The translations under genes were made by a program, and so were the position numbers. The notes under the pieces are model-generated. The model searched no databases and was not told where the DNA came from. It saw nothing but the letters and a program-made list of their open reading frames with translations. Positions 32,505 to 45,649 of a stretch of DNA of 64,000 nt are shown here, piece by piece. Positions within the stretch are counted from its first letter, which is position 1. Each line of letters starts with the position of its first letter. Source of the stretch: Heterobilharzia americana (taxonomy: Eukaryota > Platyhelminthes > Trematoda > Strigeidida > Schistosomatidae); contig OX104131.1 of NCBI GenBank assembly GCA_944470555.2, positions 12,578,515 through 12,642,514 on the forward strand, read 5' to 3'.

Positions 32505-33005
32505 TTGTATCTTTAGAATAAACAATAATATAAACAGAAAATTCGAAAATACTAGGACAATAAACTTGTTTAAGTATGCAAATTCAAATGAACTATGACA
32601 ATGTGAAGTAAGCCTGTAATTCCTAAATGCAAAAACAACTTCTAAACGGTAAGAAAAGCATTATTTTAAATACTGTTGTGCAAAGTAACCCCAACGTTCC
32701 CAAGTTGGCTGATACATAACATTTCTGAGACTAACAAAACTAAAGAATAACACCTACTTTACTCTACAATATGACTATAAAAAAGGATAAGTACCACTTT
32801 GTCACATGCTTCAGTCAAAAGTCATAAGTTCTGCTTGAGGTGCGCAGATGAAAATATGAATTTGCATAAATGACAACTACATATATTGAAAAGGGGAAAT
32901 CTGTGACTTAAGACTCCCTCAATCCCCTCATTTTCCTGTCCTTTCAAGCGCTTACCCAAACAGACTAGTTAAAATGTACTGGTTATCGAAGGTCCATTTG
33001 CTAAG
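32505..33005. other. Upstream of known NPC1 exons, nothing recognised
   Basis: No exon, promoter motif or repeat is supported. Confidence 0.4.
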
Positions 33006-33008
33006 AAT

Positions 33009-33117
<109 letters not shown>

Positions 33118-33119
33118 AC

Positions 33120-34700
33120 AGCTGCAATGTATGTCGTAACTACCTCAACCAGTCTGAAATTATGTCAGGTCAGTCATAATGGTACAGATATATACACTCT
33201 AAGACATCTCCGAAGGCTCGAATATCTGCATTAACCTTCATTCTCAGGTCACTTTTTCTCTTAAACACCTTTGTCTATTTTCATACCAATCTTTCTCTAT
33301 CCACATGATCCTTGTATGCTTGAACTTCAACCGATGCACTTGTGTATGACGAAGTACAATACCTGGTTCAACAATTTCAAAATCATTGTTTATGCTTACC
33401 AAATTCAATACTTTGATGCATATTAGACAACAGAAAACCTTATATAGGACTTTGAAGAGCTTTACTACTGATGCATATTGTTTCTCTCGTACTCGTATAC
33501 AACATCCCAAAGACGTGAGCGATTAAATTTTTAGAATGTAAGCTCAAGAACTAATATAAGTTGTAATATACTACGCCATGATAACACAAGTAAACTAAAC
33601 CTTAAACGATAACTCGAGAACTACGTATTACATACTGTGATTTAATGGCAAACCCGACCACGCACAAGGTTAGCTACTGACTCCCCAGAAAATGTAGATG
33701 CACCATGACTGCATTCACAAGTTGCTATGAAAATTGCGAGTTAGGTTAGCTTACACCTGGAAGTCTGTGCCATTCATAAATAAAAGCTGAGTTTTAGACA
33801 GCTAGCTGAAACTTTTTACTTGGTTTCAACAACATAATTCCGGCTTTCTCAAAAGAGGGGGACACTAGTAATGCAGTTAAGGACATTGCTGAAGAAGGTA
33901 TAACTAAGTGAAAGTGTTCCGTCACACTGAAATAAGGTGATTGTAGTGCTCACACTTACTTGAAGTCATTGATGTGTTAGTCTGTTACAGATTTTGCCAA
34001 AGGTACTAGCTATTATCTCACTATAAAAACAGCAAAAAGTGTGGGAAAAACTCAAGAGAAGCAGGTCGGCTTCCTTTTAAGTTGTGGGAACAATGACTAC
34101 GTGCTTACGTCATTGTATTTATTGTCATAGCAGCTGCATTTTGTTAGGCAGACAAGACTCTTCTCCGAAACTATCAGTCAAAAAAGGATAAACTTAGAAC
34201 GTCTAGTAACACTTTAGATGTCCTATACAAAACACTTCAGGTAGAGTGATATCACACAACAGCCCTTTCTTTTGTTCAGAATTACTATAATGGTTAGTTT
34301 ATAATACCACGTTTCAACACTCTTCATTAAGCATGCTATCCGTGGCATTTGGTATTTACTTCCCTCAATGAAAAGAGGAATAGAAGGTCTATCTTAAGAA
34401 AACCACACCTCCATCCCCGACGTAATTTCAATGCTGGCAATACGGATTCTTCCAAAGTACAGACGTAGCAAAGTGGAACTGATATCAACTGAACTCCGTA
34501 TTCAAGAACCAAAGTTGGTTTGACCATCCTTAATAATCGACTTCCTTGTTTGGGTAACTCAAAAAGTAATATCTCATGCTGTAAATAGTTTGAAATCGCC
34601 AACTACCTTCCCACCTCAGTCAGCATGGAAGTCTTTTTGAACCAAGATTAACCTTCAAAATTTTTGCATCTGTCTGTCAATGAGTTAAGCCCTCATGATC
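33120..34700. other. Unassigned sequence
   Basis: Short open frames only (for example 34602-34336 on the minus strand, 88 codons) with no recognisable domain. No known repeat is seen. Confidence 0.4.
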
Positions 34701-34744
34701 ATATAATAGTTATCATGATTACCAGGAATAAACTGCACTCATAA

Positions 34745-34850
34745 AGTCATACAGTAACTAACATTGCATCGCTGTTCACAATATCAAATAAACAATCTAA
34801 TTTGAGATTATATATTACAACACTCCCAAACTTTTACCTCCAAATTGGTG
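34745..34850 (-). repeat. LTR-like scrap
   Basis: CACAATATCAAATAAACAAT and TCTAATTTGAGA resemble 27040-27060 (CAGTATCAAATAAACCGT, CTAATATGGA) next to the Gypsy relic. On the minus strand it begins TGTAATATATAATCTC. It may be a solo LTR piece. Confidence 0.35.
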
Positions 34851-35435
34851 GATTCATTCAGAAAATGACGATGTCCATCAAGCCAAAATATAAACCACTA
34901 CATCAGGATCATACATGTGGTGTTTCCACTAAATGGTAACAATCTTAGTCATACACCAATCACCACATACGCAGTTACAGATTGAGATTGGCACCGAAAG
35001 ATTAGATTATGCATGCACAGCGCGGAAACGCTCGCATCAACTCGATCTACATCCGACCTTTTACAGCAAAGTCAGAGTCACGATAGCACCAAATGACCTG
35101 GTTTAGCATAACGAACTGAGCCAAAATGCACACAGCAACCATATGCACGTCTATGTAGTAGGAATTTAGCCACGCCCATTGTGTGAGGCTTAATGATGCA
35201 CCACGGCAACAAAAGTAACATATGGTAAGTAGAGATGTATATTACAGTAATTATTGAAAATACCCGTCAGGATATTAGAAAAAAAGAGAAGTTCGGCAAA
35301 GATACCCTTTTTCACATCACAACTGATTCAGTGTCCATTCATCTACAGGGTGGAAAGAAATCTGACCAAAATAGTCCCCACCCACCTTCTGTGTTGTAGA
35401 AGCTCTTGACATAGGCATGGAGAAACCGGATTTAT

Positions 35436-35909
35436 GTGCACAAAAAAAACTTGTTCAACCTTTATTGTTACTGCAGACTTAGTAAATTGTTAACAATACA
35501 CCGGCTTCTATCTCTTATTATTCACGATTTTGTTGTATTTCATGGTACTTTGATAACTCAACATCGTCTTCATTTTGTTCCCATGCTATCCCTGGTCATG
35601 CTTTACTTTGGAAAACTATATTTGCGCATTCCACAAAATTTAAATTTTATCCGGTTTATTATGTGGTTTCTACTCTCTTTTGTGACATTTTCACCTTCCA
35701 TCTCACTTGTGAGTTTCTTATCTTCATTCAACTTGATCTTTGTAACTAGTTTAATTATACAATTATTGTACCTGTTCAATCTAATCAAACAAAAATGTAT
35801 ACACTGTGATTGTACAACTATAGAGAATGAGATCGCCAAAAAAGTATCTTCGCTAAACTTTCGTTCTCTCTATTACAGTAATCCAGCTGTTATCAGACAT
35901 TTCCATTAG
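35436..35909 (+). other. Open frame, 157 codons, hydrophobic, unrecognised
   Basis: This is the longest simple open frame in 33-41 kb. It contains several hydrophobic runs (for example VPMLSLVMLYFGKLYL and SFNLIFVTSLIIQLLYLFNL). No family is recognised, no splice evidence is seen, and AT-rich DNA yields such frames by chance. It could be part of a membrane-protein exon or spurious. Confidence 0.2.
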
Positions 35910-36780
35910 TTCAAACGATATTAGCTCAAACCATTACCTTGCAAACTTGTCTGAGTACAAACATGCCACTGAATAAAACAAACACAAAGCTGCGAACCTA
36001 AAATAAAATTCTAATATCAACTACTTAGTAACTACCGAATTCCCCACTCACCTAGGTTGAAAACCTGATTCACAAAAAATTTTCAACATATGCAAATTCC
36101 TCATTTATTACCACTACTGTAGAAAAAAACGTCTGAAAAAGTTTTTAAATAACGTAATAAGTACCAAATATTGACACCTGATTTGCACCAAACTAATGAT
36201 ACCAATGAAAAATCGTATGGATGAAAAACGGCAAGTTTTAACTAACGATAACCTATTTTTAACCCAAGTTAGTTCGGAAATACACAATAAGAGTTAAAGT
36301 ATAATATATAGGCCGTAACCCATCAATTTTGAGAAAAAGTCCAGAATTAGGCGAAAAACAGTATGATGAATACAAGTCGAATTAGAATTTTAGCTCTTGT
36401 GTGGAGCAATAACCCCTTTAAGATGACAAAAACACAGTAAACGTACAACGGTAACTAGGACCAAGAGTGAAGCCATACTAGCAGGAACACATCCAAAATT
36501 CGCGGGCCTTTTACAAGGACAAGATAACAGCTGGTGAAAGGTTAAAACATCAAGTACAAAGGATATTGTTGACAATAAAAACCTTTAAAGATAATCATTT
36601 CCCTGGGGTTCTCTCAGCGCTAAATAGATCACGGAATTAATGGATGCAGAGAACAACAGCTTAGCAAGACATAAAGGGAAGCTTGAAAAATCTCAATCCA
36701 TATTTTGTACTTAGTACAGCTTATTGACTACTTAATTAACCTTGATATTTCGAAAATTAGATTCTCAGGGGTATTCGACA

Positions 36781-36792
36781 TTTGGCGCCCTG
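36781..36792 (+). other. Candidate primer-binding site
   Basis: TTTGGCGCCCTG follows GTATTCGACA. TGGCGCCC is the first eight bases of lysine-tRNA-type primer-binding sites in LTR elements, and a preceding CA would end an LTR. No matching second LTR was seen. Tentative. Confidence 0.3.
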
Positions 36793-39700
36793 TTCATAAT
36801 TTCGCCTCCACGGAGCATAGGAAGTGACTTAGTTTTGGGATTATCCCCAAAAATATTTGTCTTCGATTTAAAATTTCACCACAAATGGGACGTCGCCTAA
36901 TGGCTCATTTCAGTATAGTATAGTATAGTCAGCAATGATGATGTGTGAAGGATCAATACAACAGCTGTCGATCAACAGTAGTTCACAGACAAGGGAAGGC
37001 ATGTGATGATCAAACTCTTAAACTCAATTCAAAAAAGTTATCATCCATTCGTCAACGTTACGTAATTTTCTTTTTCTGTTCCTTTCCAGTGCTACCTTTA
37101 ATTAACTGAAGTCCATTTTTCTACATCTCAGAACACCATGCTGGACTCCGTGCTTCGTGCTAATTTTGTCTTAGTTGGTTCACTGATACTGCAGCCGTCT
37201 TTGACGTTCGTACCCAACGAATTATTTTACATTACGCCATGATTATCGTGTTGAGTTCTTTGGTTTACTCTCCGGTTCACTGTATTTATCGGTTACGATG
37301 CGTTGATACACTGGTAAGTTACGCCAACGTGATTTCCGTTTGCTCATTGGTTATAATTTGTCCATTCGTGTTATACGATTGAGTTCATATGTTTTTATGA
37401 AAATTTCATGTCGTCCTTTTCCTGCTTTTTGTTGATTTGATATTAAAATTCTAGTTAGGCTGTCTATGCTACTGTTTCAGTGAACCGCATTGGCGTCAGA
37501 ACGTGTCATCTAGTTGTCTAAGGAGTTGATTCCGATGTTTGTGACTTCCACTGTTGTTGATCGTTATCTGGCTAAAAATCTACTGAAAAGAACACTTTAC
37601 TCGCTACTTATCACAGGTTAACCGATTTCTCAACGAGTCTGCGGTTAATACCATCCCGTCTGATCGTGCAGGGGTCAGTATTTCACCGGCAGTCGAGCAA
37701 GGTAAGTAACCTAGGCGTTTCCCCGCCCGTGGGACATGCCGTTTAGATGACGAATTCACATTGCGTGGTTCAAGAAAACAAACGATGGAAGGGGAGACAG
37801 AACGAATATACGGCAGTTTCTAGCATCCATCTTCGGTCATAAGAGTTCTGAAGGTACGAAAGACGTTCAAGGGAATGAGTTAAGAATCTTTGCTGTTAAG
37901 CCGTTTGGATGTAACTACTTGGATGCCAGGCGAGAATCACAATTCTCCTTTGGACTCATTCGATTTGTTTTGCAGGATATGAAGATGATATGCGACCATG
38001 TGCACATCAAAATTCGTCCTGAAAGACCCAGGGTGTAGAAAATTCGATGAGGAAGATTTGGGACAGGTGAAACCCATGATGACTGTCGGGTTGGAAAAAG
38101 GCCAAGTTTTGCACCACGTAAAGAAAACACTATCGATCGAGAGTCTTGAGGTTACTTGAAGGATCTGAAAAATTGAATCATGTGGAGTAACGTGTATTTC
38201 AGCTAGTATTGCCTAACACAGTAAGTATTGCTGGCCAACTGACTGCTTGGCATTGGGATGGACGCAAGCAACTGATGACATTATGCTTCGGCTTCAACGA
38301 ACAAGCTGTTACATGCACCAGGTTTTACAAGATCACTAGTTTTGACCGGAAGTATGCGCTTTACAAGAGGAAGTAAGCAAATAACTGCTTTGGAACCTCC
38401 AAGCGTATTCACAAATTGCCCTTTTTATGGGTGCTGATGACTTTGGTAACAATCAAACCGGTGCGTCTCAGTGAACTAAGGGCGGACAGACAGACGCTGA
38501 CTGGGTGCTCCATAAGCTGAGCATATGATGGGAGAAACTAGGGCAGAAGGACAAATAGTTCTGGATCGTGCTTGATCGTTACAAGCGGCCACTGAAGATA
38601 TCTTTCCAAATGCAGACATAGGGCCACGTTTTTCGCATCTGTGGAGCAATGTGCAAAAGTCGATGTTTGCACCGAAATTTCATGTAAACGCGTATTCCAG
38701 TCCCTAAAAAAATACCCACAGAGTTCTTGGAGGGGATTTTGTCATTGCATAGGGCTGTCATAGTTCACACCCATCTGCACATCATTCTCATTAACGCCGA
38801 GCCTATAACAGCTAAACCACCAATACTAAGAAGCGTATCATCGACTGTGTTAATAATCGCAGTCTTGGTGCCACATTAACATACCAGACGAAGAGCTGAG
38901 TAACGACGTTTGTACATGGTGACCACAGCAATGTGGTAGTAGGTGGCTGCCTGATGTGCTCATAAGCGTGTTGTCTTCAGATTGGAAAATGTAACGTTCG
39001 ATGAGATAAAGGACTCCCTGTGAGTCACAGTACACTGCAAAGATGCTGCGATACTGGCTGATTGCGCACAAAGAGCACCCAGAGTTTCTTCTGAAGACGA
39101 TCCCTTACTCAGCGGTACTCTTGAACGCATCCTTTTTCCAATATGACCACAAGATCATTTGTGAGGGCTTCACCGGAAATTGAATAGGGCACGTATATCA
39201 GCCCTGTTAGATATGATAGCCTTCTTAGTGCACTAGATATATTCGAGTGAAGATGATCTATCGCCAGCCCGACAAGAGGTAACAAAGTGCTTGAACTAGT
39301 ATTATGCCAAGATATTTGTCTTCCTTCTACTGTTTTCAAGTTTCCAAGTTTTGGGGAGGCGATCATGAAATCATGCAGTGTGCATTACCACTTTCTTCTT
39401 CAACCTCCACCCTCCCGCAACCAAAGTACGGAAGCTCTCATAAGGCAGGCTAGGACCTAGCTTGCCCAGTTACTGAGTGTAGTGAAAGGAGAGCTTGATT
39501 TGACAAAGTTTACCTAGGGTTGGCATTGAGTGTATTGTACTCAAGTTTCTACGTTTGCCCCGATATCGTGATCCATCTGAAAAACCAAAACAGCCTATGT
39601 CCAGCTAGTCTTGTATACCTCAGGATATTCGTCACAAACCGCATAAGTTCTAAACAGATTATTTTCGGCATCATAACAATAATAATAATGATATACATTT

Positions 39701-41630
39701 CATACAACAAAGGTCGCATGAATGCAAACCAGTTTACAGGTTTGATCATTCTGGTAATGAGAAGTGATTATTATGTACAATGTTAGGCTATACATCAGAT
39801 ACCGTTATTTATGGCATACGAGAAGTGTGTTCAAGCAGGCTTAGACTGAATTAAGGGATTATTCGGTTATCGTTTGAATCTTCCAATATTCTCGAAGGTG
39901 GGGCCGCATCACAGTCATGAACTTGAGGTGTGTGCGTTCGTCATAAGGTTTTGATGGCAAGGTTCCCGCTGACAAAGGCGATTTGTAGGATTCCATTTGA
40001 ATGCAGGACTGGTTAGAAAAACCTGAAAAGTGAATAACAAAAGTGAGCAGCAGGCAAAATTCGAAACAGGAACACAAAAATACGCAGGAATAGATCAACC
40101 ATGATACATCTAGGTGAGTTCTTTGTACTGACTACAAAACTTACTTGAAGAAGTATCCAGAACCACCTATTTAGAGGTAAGCTTGGGTGGAAGAAGATGA
40201 AGGTGGCAACGACTGTGAGAATTAGTCTGAGGCCGAAGATATCACTACGGAATAGAGAGATTAGAGGATTTTGGAACAGTTATTCACTTGTTATATGCCT
40301 ATGTACAAATGTTTGATGAAGTTATGAACATTTAAGCGAAATTCGTGTTTTTTTATAAGACGGTAACCACCCTTTATCTGGTCACGGAGAGGGGGTGATG
40401 ATAACGTTACCTGTTGAGTGTTACCATATTGGGGCTACCAAAGCAATGTGGTGTTGTAGAGTACTTACATGTAAGTACTAATAACAAAGAGCAAATAATA
40501 AAACATGTTGCATGCCATGAAAATGTACCGATAGACAGTTATTTTATCTTCTCGGGGCAGAGATTATTTTAAGGGACGAATTTTAGGAAGTAGGTGTTAA
40601 GTCGTGAGACCAGTCAGGTTATGAAGAAATGTAGGTTGCATCAGAGCAGCTACCGAGTTCACTGTTGCATATCGTATTGCACTCCGCTTCCCGTTCACTC
40701 CTGGTAGTTTTTTTAGAGAAATTAGATTTTAACTTGACTAATGCGATTAGTTTTCGGCATTGTATACTTTTGTCATTGCTGTTGGTCTCTCTTGAGTCTA
40801 GGTATCAGAAGCACCATTGTACATGGTATTACCGCTTGTGGTTTGGCCGTCAACAAATTGATGAGATTCGTTAGATGGGAGGAATTCTCTAAGTAATCGT
40901 TGAAACTGGCCGAGAGAATGACCAGCTCGCATTGGAGCGGGAAGTTTGTTCCACAGCCTTGAGGGCTGCCAGACCCCTCCTTACTGTGACTGTTTGCATT
41001 TCCCAATGTCAGGAGATTTTAGCCAAGAGTGATGGGATAATTGCACTGGCTGGCTGCTCCAAAGGTATTGATGAACCGCTCAATGCTTGCTGCCAGCTAG
41101 TTACCACCAGCAGTCTCAAGTAAGGTTGCAAATCTCGTTATAATTAGCAACAGACTCTTCTCTTCCTACGCAGAAACCAACTAGCACAATTGCGTCCACG
41201 TGCACCAACACTAGTCGAGCTATTGAAACACTTAGGTTCCCTGGGAGCAACCGCACTGACAAAATGGCTGCATATCTCTTCAAAAATGGGGGTTCTGATA
41301 CTTCACAGCTGGTGCTCAAATTATACTCCATATCCACAGGGACTTTCACACACCACAATAGATGTCTTTCACTATAACTTCACACGAATTCGGCTAGAAA
41401 ACTGAAGTAAAGGACTACAAACCCATATCCAGGGTAACAAGCCACAGCTATCTCTGATGGTCAAATGATAACCAATATGATGCTCCCCCTCCCTGATCCA
41501 GCTAGATTTGGTCCGGGATGAGAAGTCCTGATCAGACGGTCAGTGTAGATACAATCAAGCGGTGCGAAGTGTCACCAATTCGCATGGGAGTCGGGCAGAA
41601 CGCCCAGTGATTGAAGTGGAACGGAAATTC
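36793..41630. other. Long unassigned block, probably decayed elements
   Basis: G+C is visibly higher than in the flanks. Frames are open for at most about 90 codons on either strand and none shows a domain I can name. Near 38800 the plus strand reads LHIILINAE, faintly like the integrase C-terminal region of BEL/Pao elements, which is too weak to call. No SINE insertions. Confidence 0.35.
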
Positions 41631-41634
41631 GGTC

Positions 41635-41765
41635 AGCAGTCGGACCTCGTAGCCCAGTTGGTAGAGCTTTGGGCGGGAAACCTGAGAGTCGCTGGTTTGA
41701 ATCCGGCCGCGGTCCAACTTTTCATTTCGCCTTCAACGATCACCTGGTGTAGGTATCCATAAATA
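41635..41765 (+). repeat. tRNA-headed SINE, family E (best copy)
   Basis: CGTAGCCCAGTTGGTAGAGC (A box), GCGGGAAACC anticodon-like arm, GTCGCTGGTTTGAATCCGGC (B box), then TTTTCATTTCGCCTTCAACG and a GATCACCTGGTGTAGGTATC tail. Confidence 0.75.
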
Positions 41766-41819
41766 AATATGGCATCAGTTGCATCTCGGAGAAACTAACT
41801 AGAGGAGACTTTTTTCAAC

Positions 41820-43540
41820 AAATGCCCAACAATCATGTGGTCAAATCTGGTCAACATGGGTTCTGGGTATCACGATCATATATGGTCTTCCACCTCAATT
41901 TATTTAACTTTTTTGTCGCTAGCCGTTATCAGCGTAAGTTTGTTCTCGTCCTTCGTTTTGATATCTCCAAGACATTCGACCTCATGGATTATTCGCTGCT
42001 TATCCAAAGGATACAAGCCCCTAAAGTTATCAGCCCCTTACAGGACTGGATTACACATTTTCCTTGTAGCCGCTTGCAATTTATGAGGCGAGATTTCCTC
42101 TCTCTCTTAACCTAAGTCGAAAATCTCATGTGCAGTCCAAAGTAGCGTGCTCGATCCTCTTTCCTCCACCATTTACATCAGTGACCTTTGCAGGTACTTT
42201 TCACTTGGCAAACGCCTATGTTTGCTGATGATCTAGAGGTTGCGTGGACATTCTTGTGCAGTGACCTACTTTACCTGCGAACTTGACCTAGCGACCACAT
42301 GGTTTGTCTGAAAGACCTACAATCCAACTTAGATAAGTGCTGCTGGGTATACCTTGGCACACCTCCTATTCGTTGACAGTTATCTGCGCAAACTTTGATG
42401 CCACTCAGTCTCAGCAGCATCCCTCATCTACGACCCAGTTATCCTAACGACCTCATGTTCTCTGCACTTGTTACGTCACGGACTCGCAAGTTCAGAATCC
42501 CATTAGGCCGCATAGTTCGCAAATTTTATAATCACGGGGCTGAACTGTTGCCACAAAAACTTAAGTTGGAATACTGTTCCTTTATTCTGATAGCATATGC
42601 ATAAACGGGAGGTTTGAGACTGAGAACATCAAAAAGTACTTTACATCTAGGCTACTCGGATGCGAATGTGACTAGGGATACGCATGTAGATGTATGTGTA
42701 TCATTCTACGACTGCTTTTGACGAGAAAGCTAAGGATAAACCTTTTCTTCTTCAAGTTTTGCAAAAATTATCCTTTTCAGTTAGTGAGGAAACTCGTTTC
42801 GCACAAGAAGGTCGCTATGGCATACATAATCAAGGCTTCAACTTTAAAATAAAAGCCCCCATAACACCTCACTCTGCTAACTTTTCTCCAGTCAAATACT
42901 CTACAATGCGGGGCCATCATCTGCTCGAAATCAGAGCTTCCAGCACAACTACCCGGCTCAGTCGTATATCAGAAAGATTCTTAGCGTCCGGTGAACTCTC
43001 TAACTTTCATGTGCGCAGCAGCTATACTGTACAACGCTCACTGCAGCAGATCCCCTGAACATATGAGACTTTGCACGGAGTCCGACAAATGCGCGCACTC
43101 TTTCAATTCCACTCTGTGGATGACAGTACCAGAAGTAGGATTGGTTTCAAGGCCAAAAACTAAAACCACTCCACTTATTACCACCAACAGAGCCTCATAA
43201 AAGTATTACGGAAGTGCAGTGAATACCACCCGCTCACTTACAATATTCGCAGTAAATCTAAGTCTATGTATGCGATGGTGGACACGGTGCATTCAAACTT
43301 CACCTATAACTAAATACATGCAAATGATATCTTCGTTTCTTAGTTCCTCGTTCTCTGTTTTCTATATTCTTGTTGAAGACAGAATATGGGAAACCTGCAA
43401 TCTCCTTCAAATTAAAAAGTGTCATCGTCACTTTTCTTAAATACCATTATCCCGGACTCCAGGCGACTCCCTCGTGATCACGCAACCCGCAATGACAGTC
43501 CCTATGTGTCAGTTGGGTCTTACTTCCCGTAAGCTTGCCA
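41820..43540 (+). mobile_element. CR1-like LINE, copy 1 (fossil)
   Basis: The RT begins LVLRFDISKTFDLMDYSLLI (motif A region, consensus DFSKAFD) with LLIQRIQAPKVISPLQDWI following. MFADDLEVAW (motif C, intact DD) is at 42215-42245. C-terminal PVKYSTMRGHHLLEIRASS and RISERFLASGELSNF follow. Frames shift several times. It is homologous in the same order to 47395-48760 (FADDLKV; PIKYSKTWHRPHIDITASS; RMLERFLSSSKLPN). The 3' end is uncertain and may reach the TAAATAAATAAAT run at 43772. Confidence 0.75.
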
Positions 43541-43764
43541 TGGGCATCACATGACGATCCTAAAGTGAAGGCTTTCGACTATCAAAAGGAAAAGCGAATG
43601 CTTGAGGGCCTGTTCATTCTTCATGTTTAAAGTAAAATCGTGCGCTTACTGAAAACGCTTGCTACCGAACGGTTGACCGATGCCATTCCGTTTACTGTAG
43701 CCGTATACTGCACGCAAAAAAGCGGAAACTCACCTCTAACTTAATCTATATGTGTTGGATATTT

Positions 43765-44435
43765 AGATAAGTAAATAAATAAATATTTTTCTCTCAGATT
43801 GTGAAGCCTGTTAACATGCATCATCAAATTGATAGCCGCAGACAAAACCAAAAGATTTGAGCACTGTTGAATGGTGTAGAAGGGAGGACATTAAGCTCTG
43901 TCACGATATCAAGTGTCTAAAGGTTATGAAAAGAACAGGAAAATATCACTTTACAGCACATACCCTCCGTACTGAGTTCAGATCACTCCTATTCACAATC
44001 CTATTTCACACAAAAGGGAAACCAAATTCGCGCAATATTCCGTGTTTGCGTTACGAGTAATCAACATGATTAACTCTTCTGCGAAATCCGATGTTTCGTC
44101 AGGTAAACGTCTATTTTAACAGCACTTCTTATGTTCGTAGCTTAACTGACCAGCAGTAACTTACTTCAATGATTTTGGCAATAAGTAGGCTTCCATACAA
44201 TCATTTAATCCAGGTGAATGTCTAAGCTCAGACATTTCTCTCTTCAAGTGTTATCTTTCCTAGCAATTCAGATTGGTAATACTGAAAATATTTGTTGTGG
44301 TACAAGCAATTAAAGAACGGAATAATCGTCGTTCAACGGTGGTGAATAATGCACATATGTAAAACTTCATAGACCTCACAGTAAAGTATGCGGCATTGTC
44401 AAGGCGATACGTTGGCTGTTAATTGACTTCCATTA
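43765..44435 (+). repeat. Unclassified dispersed repeat, copy 2
   Basis: It matches 3780-4450 with many differences (GAATGGTGTAGAAGGGAGG at 43869; GATTTTGGCAATAAGTAGGC at 44172; GGCATTGTCAAGGCG at 44391). Both copies begin near an AATAAATAAATATTTT-like run. Confidence 0.5.
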
Positions 44436-44439
44436 GACG

Positions 44440-45635
44440 GATTCATACAAGGTAAAGTAGTTTAGAAATCTGTTGCATAGCATTACTACGGATGTGTTGC
44501 TTTCAGGCCAAGTGACCTCTCAGACTTAGTTGTTTGTTCGGACTTCCGCTGCATTTGTGACGAACCAGAAATCGAAGACCAGTTACCGTGCTTCAGGTTT
44601 AGCGCGTGGCAGCACTTAGGATACCAGTAGGCAGGTGAGTTGATTGTGAAGCTGTTCAAAAAATAGGAAATCGAGGGCAAACCAGTCAATGGAATTCTAA
44701 CATCAGTTTCCAACACTACGCACGAAGTAGGATTTTCAGTAAGTTGATACTTTTCAATCAAATTAATGCCTAGGATTTTCCCGTCAGTTTTATATTGAAG
44801 AGGGAAGGGAAAAGGAAGCGCAGGGAGAAACTGCAAGATGGAATACCACTCAAGACAAACTGGGAGGTGAGGAATTCCCGTCTTTTTGGGGTCATTCAAA
44901 CCACATGTAAAATTCCACTTATGCAAATAAGGATAACTCTTCTTTTTTCTCACATGAAGTTCACATAGGCTGTTAGACAGGAGGCTTTGTCAGTAAACCT
45001 AAAGGGAACACTGACCGTATATTTATACTTTTCAAATTGTGCAATCCAGTCAGATGAACTAGTGATCAAGCATTCCTTGTGAGCCTATTGGGGTAAAAGT
45101 TACTTGAGGTTTATGATAGCCTTACCCTACACGTTTAGAGGTCCTAGTGTGTTTCCGTTAGCCAAGGACGTATGGATAGCGCCTAGGCGAGTGGCAGAGT
45201 CATCATCTGTGAGGAGCTTGCCAAGTGAGGAACGAAAGAGAAACAATGGACCCACTGTACGTAATTGCCACGAAGCCCACCCCAGATATGAGAGAACTGA
45301 CTAAGGAACATGACAGCATGACAAATATAAAGAAATTAGACCACCGTGATGGCATTTGATTCATCAAAAAACCAGACTAGGGTTCGACGAGGTTCATGGT
45401 TGGTGATGAACTCCATAAATTTATCGAACTCAACAACCTGAAGACACACGGTCAGACACCAGGCCAAAGTGTTAATGAACTCGCCTATTCCAAATGTGAG
45501 AGAATTCATTGAGGAAAAATCAGCTTACGGGCTCGTCGTACAACACTCCACTTCAACTGATACTTTATCGCCACGCATACTGTGCGTAGACGTTGTAACT
45601 AGCTTGATTTGCGGGCCATGAGAGCGCGAATGTCG
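44440..45635. other. Unassigned sequence
   Basis: The longest frame is 44953-44486 on the minus strand (155 codons) with no recognisable domain. The plus strand over the same span also has runs of open frame. It may be decayed mobile DNA. Confidence 0.35.
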
Positions 45636-45649
45636 ATGAAGTATCGCCG

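Noticed and set aside
36408..36476. MASLLVLVTVVRLLCFCHLKG on the minus strand as the NPC1 signal-peptide exon
   Set aside because: It starts with ATG, is hydrophobic and could join in phase 0, but the donor (GGG|GTTATT) is poor and it is 4.2 kb upstream with no other support.
44486..44953. 155-codon minus-strand open frame as a gene
   Set aside because: No domain, signal, or splice context, and the plus strand over the same region is also partly open.
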